Below the pieces are notes generated by a model, which saw nothing but the letters and a program-made list of their open reading frames with translations, was not told the origin of the DNA and did no database searches. The translations under genes and the position numbers were made by a program. DNA of 64,000 nt, from assembly GCA_905221605.1 (NCBI GenBank), contig CAJNDS010002443.1, forward strand, positions 60,001 through 124,000, written 5' to 3'. How positions within the stretch are numbered: the stretch's first letter is position 1; every line of letters begins with the position of its first letter. Origin of the DNA: Symbiodinium natans. Its lineage: Eukaryota > Sar > Dinophyceae > Suessiales > Symbiodiniaceae. Below, in pieces: positions 52,777 through 64,000 of the stretch.

Positions 52777-55700
52777 CTCGGAAGCCACTGCAGCTTCGTC
52801 TGCCGCTTTTCGTTCCTCCTACACGGAGGTATGGGCTGATGAGGTGCGTTCGGGAGAATGTGTGTGTGTGTATGACTGGATGAATGGATGAGTTGATGGA
52901 AGAATCAATGAATCTTCTAGTCTCGATATCATGGAGGGATTCTGTTGGTGGCTTCTGCTGTTGCGAGAGCAGCAGGGTTCACGCAAGAAACATCTATAAT
53001 TACTCCTCTCGCAGCTTTGGGAGGGAGCCTTACAAGTTCTTAGGTGCTACTGGTAGCTGTTAGATCTGTTAGGGTGAGTCATGAGCTTCACAATACGAAA
53101 CACCCACTCCCAGCCTCTAGCACACGGAGCTTCTCGGCCAAAGCCCTCGCTTGCGCCGAGGCCTGGCAATGTCCAACTGGGCAGGTCCACACTTCCCCTC
53201 GCCTTACAGCAGGGTGACCTACAACAGGGCTGTTCTCATAGTCTGACAAAAGCTTCAGAATGGAGGGAACCCGACAGAACAAAACAAAACAGACGCAAGT
53301 TCAAGCGCTCGTCTGTTTGGTCCATCCCGAAGCGGCGGTCGAGCTCTAGTCGGTCTCGGGTCTAGGTCGTCTCAGTGCAGCGGTAATGTGCACGTCTTGT
53401 GGCATCTGCTTACGTTGAGGACCTGTCATACCTGCACCTGCGATGATCCGCGCAGTCCACGCATGCTTGATCTGGTCCGGCGGTCCGACATCGGTGGGCA
53501 AGTGCAAGTGTTGCAGTCCTGCCATCAGCGCCAGATGGCTGGGAGAGTTCCCCAACATGAACCCCTAGTAACACGCATCACGAGATGTCTCAAGTTGCCT
53601 CTCTTTGAGGTGGCCGGCTGTGTGCGGCTCATTTTGCTGCTTTGCCTCGCCTTTCCTGCAGGGCGAATGTTCACTGAGGTTCGTAGAAGGAGAAGCTCAT
53701 GCAACAGAAGAGCTCCCTGGCGACTTGTCTAACCAGTCTAATCGCACACTTCGCACGCTTGCAAACCCTATAGGAAGCCTAGGACATGTCAGTGCATCTG
53801 AAGGATCGTCTACGCTCGAGCCTGCGATCGACTCCGCCCTCGTGACTTGCCTGCCTGCAGCATGCTTCACTCGGTGTACGAGGGGATACGAGGGGCTACA
53901 CAGTTTGCGGCGACGTTTGGTGACAACTCTGCACGAGCTAATATCCGCCGACGTCTCGCGCCGTAGGTGTGTATATATATATATATGTAAATGTATAGGT
54001 TCCCCTTCCTAGGTTGTGCCACCCTTTTATTCAATTTAGCTTTTTTGCTTGGGATGGGTACCACCAAGCTTCTGTGTTTTATGTACTTTGCTTTGCCTTG
54101 ACAGTCTGTGAGGCAAGACCTCCTACCCCCAGTCTCAACGAAAAACATGCAAAACAAGACACTTGTAAAAACAAGGAAAAAAAGTGCACACGCAAACAAA
54201 AAAAAAAACGCCCCCACTCCTCCGCCAACGGCTACATACCCTTCAAAGACCTAGATTTCCTTGAAGTGACGACCTCGCCGTGGCAACGGGCCCCAGTCGC
54301 GGCAGGTTGCGTAGCATTAGAAAATTAAAGCTGATACCCTGCAAGGCGGCTGCGGACAAGTCGGGGAAGTGCAAGGCGCGCACAAGCATTGGCGGCCCCA
54401 AATTTCTAAAGCTATTTGACACTGTCACTGTCACAGCCGCAGACACTACATTTTGCAGCATTTATTTCTGACTGCTTGCAAGCTCCAAATGCTGCAAAGT
54501 ACTCAAATCCTTTAGTCCATGGCACATCTGACCTTTCAAAAGCTCCAAAATCTGCAAACGACTCATCATTCACAGGCTGCACATACTGCAAATTCCTACC
54601 TGAGGGTTAAACAAGCCGTGAACTGTTCTTGTTGCGATTTGCCGTCGCTTCGGTATGGGGTGTTTGGGCCGGCTGTGGCTGAGCGGGGTGGAGGTTCAAA
54701 AAGGCACACAGCTTGGTTGGCTGTGGCTGCAAGCTGCTCGAGCTCTTAGAATGTGGCTTGGCTTCGGCTAGTTTTGCCGAGTGTTATCAACGTGTGATGT
54801 GTCCACCCACAATGAATGTAAACACATGCAACGCTGCCGGCACACCGAGCGTTGATCCTGGAACTCTGAGAGGCCTCCCACACCCGAGAACCACGAACCG
54901 AGCGTTGATGTTGGAAGTCGCCGGTTCTCTTCTTTCGTTATGCATTTGTTCTTACTTGCATTCGGTCCTCATCTCTTGGTTTATCTCTTTCTTCTGGTCT
55001 CTCTGCGTCTTAATTTTGGTGTTTGCCTGTGAGCACTTTTTGGTGCTCAACTAACTAGTTGTTGATTCCGAACGCATCACTTCTTGATCCTAGACAATTT
55101 GTGTATGATCCGCATGCCGATGACATGTCACTAGTTGAAAAAACTAAAAAAAAACATGTATTTATTCGATTACCATTTTCCTCTTATGCACAATTCGTAC
55201 TCAAACGGACTCAGCCAGCATCTGTGCCTCCGCGGCTGCCTTCTCGGCGGCTTTGCGCTCATCCTCTGCTTTCTTTACCTCGGCCGAACTAGCATTCAGT
55301 GCTCAGCCATGAAACGGGAACGGACCAGAATGCGATTGACAAAATCGGCAGCCCACACGGGGTCGTTAAAAAAAGCAATAACTCTGGAGTTGTTTGGGCA
55401 GGGTCACCCCTACTGTAGCAAGCTCTCTCCGGGCTCCCTTTCAAAAGCACCAGAGATCCCCACAAGGCGAGACAAACTGCCTGTTGGCTCAGTTCCTGCA
55501 ACTTCTCCTGGGCGCTGTCTTGCGATCCTAAGCCACGGGCGGTGAAGAACACTGAACTTTCAGCACCACGCTACACATGGTTACCCGCTCCGCGGCCCCC
55601 CCCTCGCCCTCCCACCCGCCCCCCCCTCCTCTTGCCTCTTCGCCCCCCCCCCCCTGGTGTGGTTGTGGGTTTGGTGGTGTGGCTGTGGGTTTGAGGGTTT

Positions 55701-57067
55701 GGGGCATAGGGTTCTAGGTATGAAGCTTAAGGTTTTGAAGCTGTTAACTTTAAAGTATTAGGGTTTAGGCTTTAGAGCTTAAGGGTCATGATCCTTTTAC
55801 TCCCCCCCTCGGGTTAGGGCTTCGGCTCTCACACTCGCACAAGGCAGGCAAAGATTCGACCGGTTCTCTCTATGGCAGCCTGCAAGATTCCCACTCAAGT
55901 GCAACTTCAAACAAAGATGGGTTAGGGTTGAGGGCTTCTGGTTGAGGGCTGTGGCGGTTCGGGGTTATTAGGGCTTTCGGGTTTAGGGCTTGGGTTTCAG
56001 TCTTGGGGCTTTAGGGTTTATAGGCTTTAAAGTTTAAAGTTTAAGGTTTGAGTAGGTTTGGGCTTAGGGCTTGGCAAGGGCCTTTTAAGACCCCCGCCTG
56101 ACCATATGCCGACTTTGGATTCCTGACTGGCCTTTCGAGTTCGGACTGCTGGTTCTACGCACGGGCTGCAGCAGGCGTTCGTATGATACGCCTGTTGAAA
56201 ACGAGGATATGAACCTTTCCAAGTTTCGCCGCAGGCCCTTCAACTTCCTCAGCTATCACGACTGTGAGAACTGGGAGACATTGAGCTGAGCTGTCTACTG
56301 AAATCACGATGAAGAAGCACACTTCGTGCAAACTGAACCGTCTCTCTGTCCATGTCTCCATTGCTTTGGTAGGTCTGACGAGAAACGTGTACATGCTGCC
56401 GAAACACTCCTCGGCCTCTGCTCGCCGCACGGAGCGGTTCCGGGCATCCGCGGAGGCACTGCGCACGCTCTCCTGGAGAGCCTTTTGACAAGCTGAACGC
56501 AGAACGCACGCCATCACCACGGCATCGCCACATAAAATTGACATCGCCATATGCTGAATATGTCACGAATCTCGACTGATGTCTTGCGAGCGATTGGGCC
56601 CCCCCCCCCCCCCCCACCATCCCCCATGCCTGGAGAGCCTTCTTGGCTTCCTCCACGCGCCGCTCGGCCGCGCTGCGCTCGGAGCAAGCCTGCTTCACCG
56701 CGGCCTCGCACTGTTGTTCGGGGCTTCGGGGCGAGGAGTCGGGCTTTCGTGGAAAATCGAAACCCCCCCCCCCCCCGCCCCCGCATAAGAAAAAGAAGCA
56801 AGCAGGAGATCCCCTAAAGAGGCAGAGAGAGCTCTGCACCAAAAAGTAAGCAAGAGAGCAAGAGAGCAAGAGAGCAAGAGAGCAAGAGAGCAAGAGAGCA
56901 AGAGAGCAAGAGAGCAAGAGAGCAAGAGAGCAAGAGAGCAAGAGAGCAAGAGCAAAAGCATGTCTGCTGCTTCCAATGCCTGCCACGGAGGGGGCGCACC
57001 TTGGCCTCGGTCATCCCACGGGTGCCACCTTCCTTCTCCTAACAAAACAGAATCTCAGAATCATTCA

Positions 57068-57098
<31 letters not shown>

Positions 57099-60000
57099 TA
57101 TATAATATTATATATATATATATATATATTGTGTATAAAGGGGTTTTGAAGGGTTTTGTTTAAGGGTTTTGAATGGTTTTTGTTTCAAGGGGTTTTGAAT
57201 GGTTTTGTTAAAGGGGTTTTGAATGGTTCTTGCTTACCCTTCGATCCACTTTTTGTCCACACTTCGGCTTGTCAACGTGTGAGGGCGGCGCAACACACAT
57301 ACACAAACACCTCGTCGACTAAAACTATTCCAACTGCAGACTGGACCAGCTCGACCGTCACAGTTTTAGAAATCCCGACTCTTTCCTTTCACGGGAAGTC
57401 ACAGTCTGACTCGGCCGAGGCGGAGTGATGCGGACAGGACCAGGGCTTACCTGAAATCCCGGAAGCGTGAACAAAGCCCTGCCTGCATCTTCCGCTCGGC
57501 TGCCACACGGTTCTTTGAAGCCTTCAATAGGATTCAGAGGCCGTCTGCAGTTTGACACAGCCTCAAGGCATCGGCAACCCTGCCTGCAACGCTGCTGTCT
57601 CGTGCTCTGCTGCCTCTTTGCTGCAGGCCTGCCAATGCATTCAATGCATTTGCGGTGTCCAAGCGAAAGGTGCACTTTCTGGTTTGCGCTTTCAAGAATG
57701 CAGGGGCAGGTGGACGGACGTGGGACCCGAGTTGCCAATGGGCCAAGGCAACACGCCTCGCAGCTCCGGTCCGCTTTTTCCAATGCCTCACACGAGCTCT
57801 TCTTCTCCTTAGCTTTGTTGTGGAGCGGCACGAGCCAAAACGAAATGGGACAACGATGTGACTGGGAATGCCGGGGAATGACCGGGGACGACCAGGTCTG
57901 GGACCTTCTTCGGAGCGTACCGGGGTCTAGTGCCGGTGCAACGCGCATCCACAACCCACGGCTGTCTCGTTATACTGCCAGCGCACGGGATAGGGATGCA
58001 TGGACAGCAGATTGATTCAGAGATTGCTTGCCATGCTTCCGCTGCTATTTTTGTGGCCTTCTTCTCAAGTCCCCGAGCTCTCTGGAAGGAGGTCTTCTCG
58101 GCAGCGTCCTCTTGTCAGGCCAACGCAAGTGCCAAACCACAATTCTAGCGTCAAATAAAACTCCCATGTGCTGATTAATTGGTGGGAAGCCGCGGGCAGG
58201 ATAGTCCCCTCAAAGCAACAACTCTGCATAATTGCTTATATGCAGTCTATACTGAAAGCTTAAAAAGGAACGTGCCACTCTCCGCAAGACCTGACAAAGC
58301 TTCTGTGACCTTGTCAGCTTTGCATTTTCTATGGCCATAGCGGCTGTGGCTTGCGAGCTGCTCATGCCTTCCTGCTTGGCAGGTCTGCCGTCTCCTGATA
58401 CTTTCCTGGCTAGCCGTCTTGTGTCGATGTGGGGGCTACGCCTGCGTGTTACGTGTTCTGAAGATGAATGTGCTTTGCGCGAGATGCACAAGTAAATTAA
58501 ATTTCTGAGTCCTTCAGCGTGGCCAATATCTGCGCAGTCTCCTTCTCCTTCCGGACTTCATCCTCAGCCCGAGGGCCCGCAGGAATTCTGCACATTTCTG
58601 CAGCCAAACATTGAAGGCACTTTTGACGGCCAAACCAACAGCCACGGGACCAGCTTCTGCTTCAGCTTGGTGATCTCTGCCTCGATGGCCTTGAGAGACA
58701 TCGTGCGAGGAGAGAAGGCGAGGCGTGTGCCAAGGACGGATGCTCTGTCGCATGCCGCGGCAAACTCCGTAAATGGTAACCGACTGACAGAAATACAATC
58801 AAGCACTTCGCACTCCAAAACTGCGCCACAGGAGTGTCGGCTGCCCGCCTTTTCTTCCTTTGTTTTTGCTTCCAAGCTCTGCCTTGCACTGGCTTTCACC
58901 GAATGCGAAACTTCTTTTTCAGCATCGGCTTGGGCTACTTTTGTATGTCGAGCCCCCCTTCACTCCGACCCTCCCTGAAAGCACTGCAGATGCTGCTTTA
59001 AGTGCTAACATTTTCACATGCCATCCCCCATAGGTCATGGAAGACTGCTGTCCAGTTTCTGGGCTTTCTCGCGCTCCTTGCCGTACTCCAAAGCCTGTCT
59101 GAACAGATTTCCATCCAGCACTGGGTTTATCTTGGCGATATTTTTTTTGAGCAGAAGACTGCAGGTCTGTACAACCTGTCCCACATAAGAACCCGCCCCC
59201 CATGCTTGGAAGCCTTGGCCATCTCCACCGCACACTCCTGCGGCAAAAAATAAGCGGCACATGTTGTTGCCGACTGCCTGGTAGGCAGGAAAAATTATCA
59301 ACCCAACGGTCCAAGGAGAGCGGAGAGCGTGCTTTCGATTACGCACGCCATACCGAAATGTGTCAGAGGTCTCAGCAAGAAGTCTAGCTCGACACTGGGT
59401 CCTTGTACGCTGCGCTCTCTGCCTTCTCCTTCTCGTCGATGATTTTTTGCAATGCCTGCCGAACGGTCATCGTACCGAGATGTACCGAGTATCTCAATCT
59501 CTCGATCGATTCCATATGAGATGCTCGTTGCCAAAACGCTAGACGCCACGTAGAGCCCGGGCGCTTGGCCCAAGGTATCTCAAAATCTTGTAAAGGCCAC
59601 GCGAGCACACTAGAGGCAGGGGCTACATACAGTACATGGAGACCAGAATGACGGAAAATCAATTTGGGCGTTGTCGTCTGAACTTGGAAACTGTCTCGGT
59701 CTGGGAAGAGCGGCAGAGGGGCCACCAAAGTGAGTGTCCTGAACAGATAAGCTCCAAGCAGCAACAGTGGCGAGCATATGACCGCCCGTCTCTCCACGAG
59801 GGGCGATCCCAGAAAATGTGAATATGACTATGAGAGAGGGAGTGAGTAAGCACACAAGGGACATCTCATCTAAGGCCGTTGACAACTACATCAGCGAAGG
59901 GCCACCCACACCCTACAAAGTTGGGCAGCTTCGACCCCGAGCCGAGGCATCGGATGCGTGCCTCCTGCTCCATTACAGCCACCTCAAGTTTGCTCTTGAC

Positions 60001-61128
60001 TGACTTCGCCTCAGGACACACTAGGGCACTAGGGGAAATTGGGATGGAGGGGTGGGGATGGCGGCTGCTTGCGACCATCGCGGTCTTTATGACGGTCCCA
60101 AATGTTTGCTGTTTCTTGCGATTGCCGTTCGGATCTCTCGACCAAGGCGGCTCAATCTGCGGGCCTTCTCCAATGCTTTCTTTTCCGCGCGGCTCATCGA
60201 GGCCATGTTCTTCTCGGCAGACTCCTCCCGACATGTTGTTTTAGGCCCCCTGTATGCCCTTCTGCATCCATCTTCCGAAGCCAGGAACGCTCACATATGT
60301 ATCATATGTTCACTTGCTTCAAAGCACATCCGGGAGTCTTTCTCACTTGAGAAGAGCTTTGTAGCTTTCTCCTGGCAGCACCGCTGTGGGGCAAATGCAA
60401 CTGCACATTGGTCGCCGTCACAATGGCGGCATGCCACAGCCCCTAATTATGAGATCAAAAAAAACAAGCCATGCGCTTTCAGGATTTCAATTCTGGATTT
60501 CCGGATAGTAGGCGAACAGTTTGGGCCGCGGAGCCTCGACGGAAAGGCGCTCATTGGCATCGAGCTCGGCAATGCGTGCCTCCGAAGCCTCCGGAGAAGT
60601 CGGAGTCGTGGCGTGTCGCATTTAGGGTCGGTCACTGGGTCGTTTGGTGGTTCCGTGATTTGCTACGTTCTCTGCGATCACTCGTTGCTGAGCTGCTCTC
60701 GCCGGCGCCTTCTTCTCCAAAGCCTTGAGCTCAGATTCAGCCTGCCATGTCTCGCTGCTGCCTTTCCCATTCACTTGTAGCTCCTTATGGTCCGTATAGT
60801 CACTATGATTGTAATCGTGACCCCAACACTCCCTGACGCACTGCTGCTCGCCTCATGCATCGCCTTGCCATCTTTCAGGTCCTGGACTTTCTTCTTTGCC
60901 GAAGCTTCTTCTTCACCCTTCGCAGGTCAATGTAAAGCCTCTCATTCTCTTTTTCTTCTTCTTCTTCTTCTTCTTCTTCTTCTTCTTCTTCTTCTTCTTC
61001 TTCTTCCTCCTCCTCCTCCTCGTCTTCTTCTTCTTCTTCTTCTTCTTCTTCTTCTTCTTCTTCTTCTTCTTCTTCTTCGTCTTCTTCTTCTTCTTCTTCT
61101 TCTTCTTCTTCTTCTTCTTCTTCTTCTT

Positions 61129-61159
<31 letters not shown>

Positions 61160-63957
61160 TTCTTCTTCTTCTTCTTCTCTTCTCCTCCCCGCACTGGGCC
61201 CCTCTCTCTCTCAGCCCCTTTCTCTCGGTCTCTCTCGGTCTTTGTCTCTTCGGACAATCTCGAAGCAGCATTATACAGCAGGCCTTCTCAGCCACGCTTC
61301 GCTGGGCGGCACGAATCTCGAAGTCAATCCTACGGTAGATGCTGGTAAGCCCCAGTTTACCTAACTCAACTCCTGCCCTTACTGGTGCAACCCTATTGCA
61401 ACAAACAGGATGAGGGCAATCTGATCAAGAGGCAATGAGCGGGATCGGCCGCTGCACGAACCGCAGCAGGCTTCGATTCGGGCGGCCCGCTATGAGCGAC
61501 CGATCAGTGAAGCAGGAACAGCTCACTCTCGTTGTTCCTGCCTTTCGTTCGTGGGTTCGCACTCATGTTCGTATGAATGCTGCACTATCAGCATTGTCTG
61601 GACCTTGCTTTGTGAGTTGCAACTTTAGGTGCTGACAGTTGAACTTTAGATTCGTTCTCGGTTTGGTGAGCCCGCTTGCATGCCCTGATAGCTGGACGAC
61701 TTTGTTCTCTTTCTCATAATTAGTTGTTGGTTCCGTTGCGGGCTATTGCTGTATCAAAGACAACTGCTGCTTCAAAAGTCCAGTATCTCGAGACCCCCGT
61801 CAACCGACCTGCAACTGAGCCAATGAAATCTTGGCATCTTGACAGCAAAGGCTCTTCTCCAGTGCTGCTTGCGCTTTCTCGAACTTTAGGTGCCTTGGAA
61901 CCGAGCAGAAATTCGCAGTCACTTGTAGCAGGGCTTCAGCTTAACGGCACTACTAGGCATGCGATATGATTCTACCAGAGAACTTGTACTGAATGGCAAC
62001 AAATTGGAGGAGATGGGGGGAGGGGGGGTGGCCCAAAACACTTCGGGGGTGACGACGGCGCTGAGTTCTGGAGCCCAGGATTGCGGGCCGATCGAGAGTG
62101 AGGAATGCCTGCGAGCGGCTGAGATTCGGACTCGGCCCCTTTTCAGGGAACTCGAAAAGTGCTCAGACCAAGTGCGAGACTGAGCTTAAAGGGAGCTCAG
62201 CTTGAAGCTTCAGGCAGCTCAGTTTACAACTCGAGCCTCTGGAACTCTACATTAGTCTAGTCTGGCGGGTTGGATTGGAAAAGTTTGACAAGAAAACTTA
62301 AGGGGTCAGAGCAATTTGGAGAATTTGGGGCCAGCTTTTCTCAGCCACCAAGAAGCACGCATTCAACCGAGAAGCAACCCACGCCAGGCAGCTGCCTGCA
62401 AGAAGCGCCGCAAGACTTGCTAGCTAGTCTCGTGTCGTCCTGCGTTCTATTGCCTGGTAGATGTACTCCCGACAGCCCCTGACTCTTCGAAAGAACCTAC
62501 GTGAACACAGCGACTTTTTAGTGACGACTATGCCTCACCTCGCCCTCTGCGAGATCTACTTTTCCTGCTGCGTCTAACATGTAAATTGAAGACATGTGGG
62601 CCTTGTGCGTGGCGAATTTCTCTGCAGCCGACTTCTCCTCGCGGCGCTTCGCCTTCTCTGTCTCAGCTTCCTTGGCCCGTGCCTCCTGAATGGTTTGGGC
62701 GCATTCGGAACCAGCTTTAAGATACCTTCACTTGTCTCAGCCACTGCGAGATTCCTGCGAACTCACTCTTGTCTTGTAGGCCATGCACTGATGTTCGCAG
62801 GTTTGGGGTTTCGGGGGCCTACTGACTACCGTGGCGCTTGGCTCACGAACGACACATACTTCGGGTTTGTCATTTCAGCCCCTGGATTCGGACAGAATGC
62901 GCCAAAGGATTGCAAAAACACTTTCTAGTCCTTCTCCTCATCCGTCACCTTGTCCTTCTTGTTGGGCTCTTGTGCAGCCCCTGCACAGCTGCGGGCACGC
63001 ACACTTTTATCTGAGTGAGAGATCTACGCGAGAACAACAGCCGACCTCTTCGCAACGACAAGAAGGTCGCATCAAGTGCCCAACATGCCCCATCTCCCTG
63101 TCCTTCAGGCTCCTGCTTGACTTGGGTCCTCACATTTGGGTGCAACTCGGGCAACTGCCTCCAAACGCCACCACAAGTCCCTGCAATTCCTAGACCTCAC
63201 AAGAAGCGTGGGTTATGTTGACAACATCTGTTGCGATGATATGGCTACACCGGAGCCCCTGACTCATTCTGTGCATGACTCCATCAGATCCGAGGCTCAC
63301 AACATCTGGCCTGGCCGCCGCTTGAACGGCTTCTGCCACCGCCTGCTGGTAGGCCAGGGTCAGACTAAGGTTCAGACGAAGAAGGTCAGGCAGCGGACGA
63401 TTCCAGGTGAAAGCAGTCCGTGGAAGTCTATCTGGGAAGACCGTACTTTAACCTCGCATTTCACACACATTCCGCTGTCGATGCGCCACATCTTCTGGGG
63501 AGATGTGGCGTTGCTTCTACGCCGTGCATGAATTGCTAATTAGCACAAGCGGGAGTCTCAAGGATCGCCGAAACGCGCTGCCGAGGTTGCTTCTGGCACA
63601 TCTCCACGACCACAAGGCCCAGCTCGCGAAAAGGCACGATCCGAATTGTACAAAATTTGGTTGCGTGCGGAAACAGAAGTCTCACTGGAGCTCCTCGATC
63701 TCGCCAGGAAGTGCTGTCGAGGCTTGCAGGGGTCCGTCGAGACTCTCTTCGGGCATGTCTGGAGGCGTCTCGGAAATCGGTGCTGCTCGAGCGGCGGCCC
63801 TAGGACCAGGAAGCAAAGTTGGCGAGTATGTGGCATCTGCCTGGCTTTCGCTGCACTGATTCCTCGCCTCGTTCTGCTCACGTCGCTTCTCAGCCTCTGC
63901 GAGGATGCCGCGATACACGGCAATGCGCACGCAGTATCGGCGAACCATTCGCCCAAG
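52777..63957 (-). CDS. Very large coiled-coil protein gene(s), at least 26 short exons
   Basis: All patches are minus-strand, Ala/Glu/Lys/Arg-rich heptad helices with AG|G acceptors. Clean exons: 63957-63686 (IAVYRGILAEAEKRREQNEA), 62980-62937, 62685-62611 (EARAKEAETEKAKRREEKSA), 61329-61284 (IDFEIRAAQRSVAEK), 60917-60882, 60741-60670 (AESELKALEKKA), 60588-60535 (ASEARIAELDANERLSVE), 60371-60347, 60224-60165 (ESAEKNMASMSRAEKKALEK), 60009 onward, 59455-59402 (ALQKIIDEKEKAESAAYK), 59094-59053, 58946-58849, 58689-58651 (AIEAEITKLKQKL), 58562-58512 (DEVRKEKETAQILATLK), 58371-58310, 58108-58016, 57815-57757, 57628-57584, 56704-56639 and 56481 onward, 55525-55481, 55278-55201 (VKKAEDERKAAEKAAAEA, TGA), 53162-53115 and 52818-52777. 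Stops at 62925, 58497 and 55201 could be true ends or be spliced out, so the number of genes is uncertain. No motor, SMC or kinase motif is visible. A cytoskeletal or scaffold role is only inferred. Confidence 0.7.
53200..55180. other. No confident exons apart from weak minus patches
   Basis: A weak minus patch at about 53350-53470 reads IKHAWTARIIAGAGM. A TA run lies at 53969-53985 and an A-rich tract at about 54165-54210. The interval may be introns and flanks of the coiled-coil genes. No RNA gene was seen. Confidence 0.4.
55655..56085. repeat. Degenerate telomere-like TTTAGGG repeats
   Basis: The plus strand contains many variants of (T)TTAGGG and GGGTTT, for example at about 55700, 55760, 55813, 55921, 55981 and 56007, interspersed with TTTAAAG. 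Arabidopsis-type TTTAGGG is the reported dinoflagellate telomere repeat. The copies are scattered and mutated. The tract is internal, between coiled-coil exons at 56481 and 55525. Confidence 0.75.
56846..56955. repeat. 10-bp minisatellite (AGAGAGCAAG)
   Basis: About eleven near-perfect copies. On the minus strand it reads as a Leu/Ser/Cys-rich hydrophobic string that mimics membrane segments, but it lies between coiled-coil exons and is probably intronic. Confidence 0.95.
57067..57238. repeat. TA microsatellite and about 28-bp GGGGTTTTGAA repeats
   Basis: A (TA)n tract (57067-57131) is followed by four copies of a unit containing AAGGGGTTTTGAATGGTTTTTGTT. No coding frame is supported. Confidence 0.9.
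60950..61183. repeat. Long (TTC)n microsatellite
   Basis: About 75 TTC triplets with a few TCC, TCG and TTA interruptions, between coiled-coil exons 61329-61284 and 60917-60882. The Leu-, Phe-, Arg- or Lys-only frames through it are artefacts. It supplies a very long polypurine track on the transcribed-sense (minus) strand. Confidence 0.97.
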
Positions 63958-64000
63958 CTGCGGACAAGAGAACCTTCTTCTTTCGATGACACCCATGAAA

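Noticed and set aside
56695-57045. Hydrophobic Leu/Ser/Cys repeat ORFs resembling membrane helices
   Set aside because: They are produced by the 10-bp AGAGAGCAAG minisatellite between coiled-coil exons.
57826-57850. GAGCCAAAACGAAATGG, resembling a reverse spliced-leader relict
   Set aside because: It has an internal insertion relative to the leader and lies close to a coiled-coil exon; not convincing.
60787-61348. Poly-Leu, poly-Phe, poly-Arg and poly-Lys ORFs
   Set aside because: They are translations of a (TTC)n microsatellite.

Overview
The window reads as nuclear DNA of a dinoflagellate, most like a Symbiodiniaceae-type genome. The basis is the gene structure I could rebuild by hand. 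Coding regions are broken into exons of about 18-130 nt. Donors are a mixture of GC, GT and GA, and almost every acceptor is AG followed by G. All assigned coding sequence lies on the minus strand, there is a homogenised tandem gene array, and there is a patch of degenerate TTTAGGG-like repeats. No bacterial-style operon, rRNA, tRNA, CRISPR array or intact transposon was seen. Long open frames are a poor guide here: apart from the ubiquitin-conjugating enzyme array, most real coding sequence sits in exons shorter than 100 nt.

Transcription runs right to left. From 64 kb to about 52.8 kb is one very large, or several consecutive, coiled-coil gene(s) in at least 26 short exons, entering from beyond the window. 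From 52.5 to 47.1 kb are seven intact intronless UBE2D/UBC4-5-class E2 genes; the last four lie on a perfect 770-bp period. From 46.0 to 41.0 kb are pieces of coiled-coil genes. From 40.6 to 35.4 kb is a three-RRM, CELF/Bruno-type RNA-binding protein rebuilt from 19 exon segments. From 32.2 to 30.3 kb is one unusually long Thr/Ser-rich exon. From 29.3 to 27.0 kb is an unassigned gene. The 18-27 kb stretch holds scattered coding patches. From 17.4 to 13.0 kb are the first 17 exons of a P-type IIA (SERCA-like) calcium ATPase that stops just before the PEGL helix. From 12.57 to 6.9 kb is a nearly complete bestrophin-family anion channel. Below 6.9 kb are short unassigned coding patches and repeats.

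No shared pathway is evident among the neighbours. The E2 enzymes would supply ubiquitin to RING ligases, the CELF-like protein would bind mRNA, and bestrophin and the ATPase fragment are ion-transport proteins. The most notable points are the consistent non-canonical splicing, the ATPase that ends where the next gene begins, the homogenised E2 array, and an intron flanked by a 13-bp direct repeat. All exon models are hand splices from protein-family logic; no alignment, transcript or database search was run.
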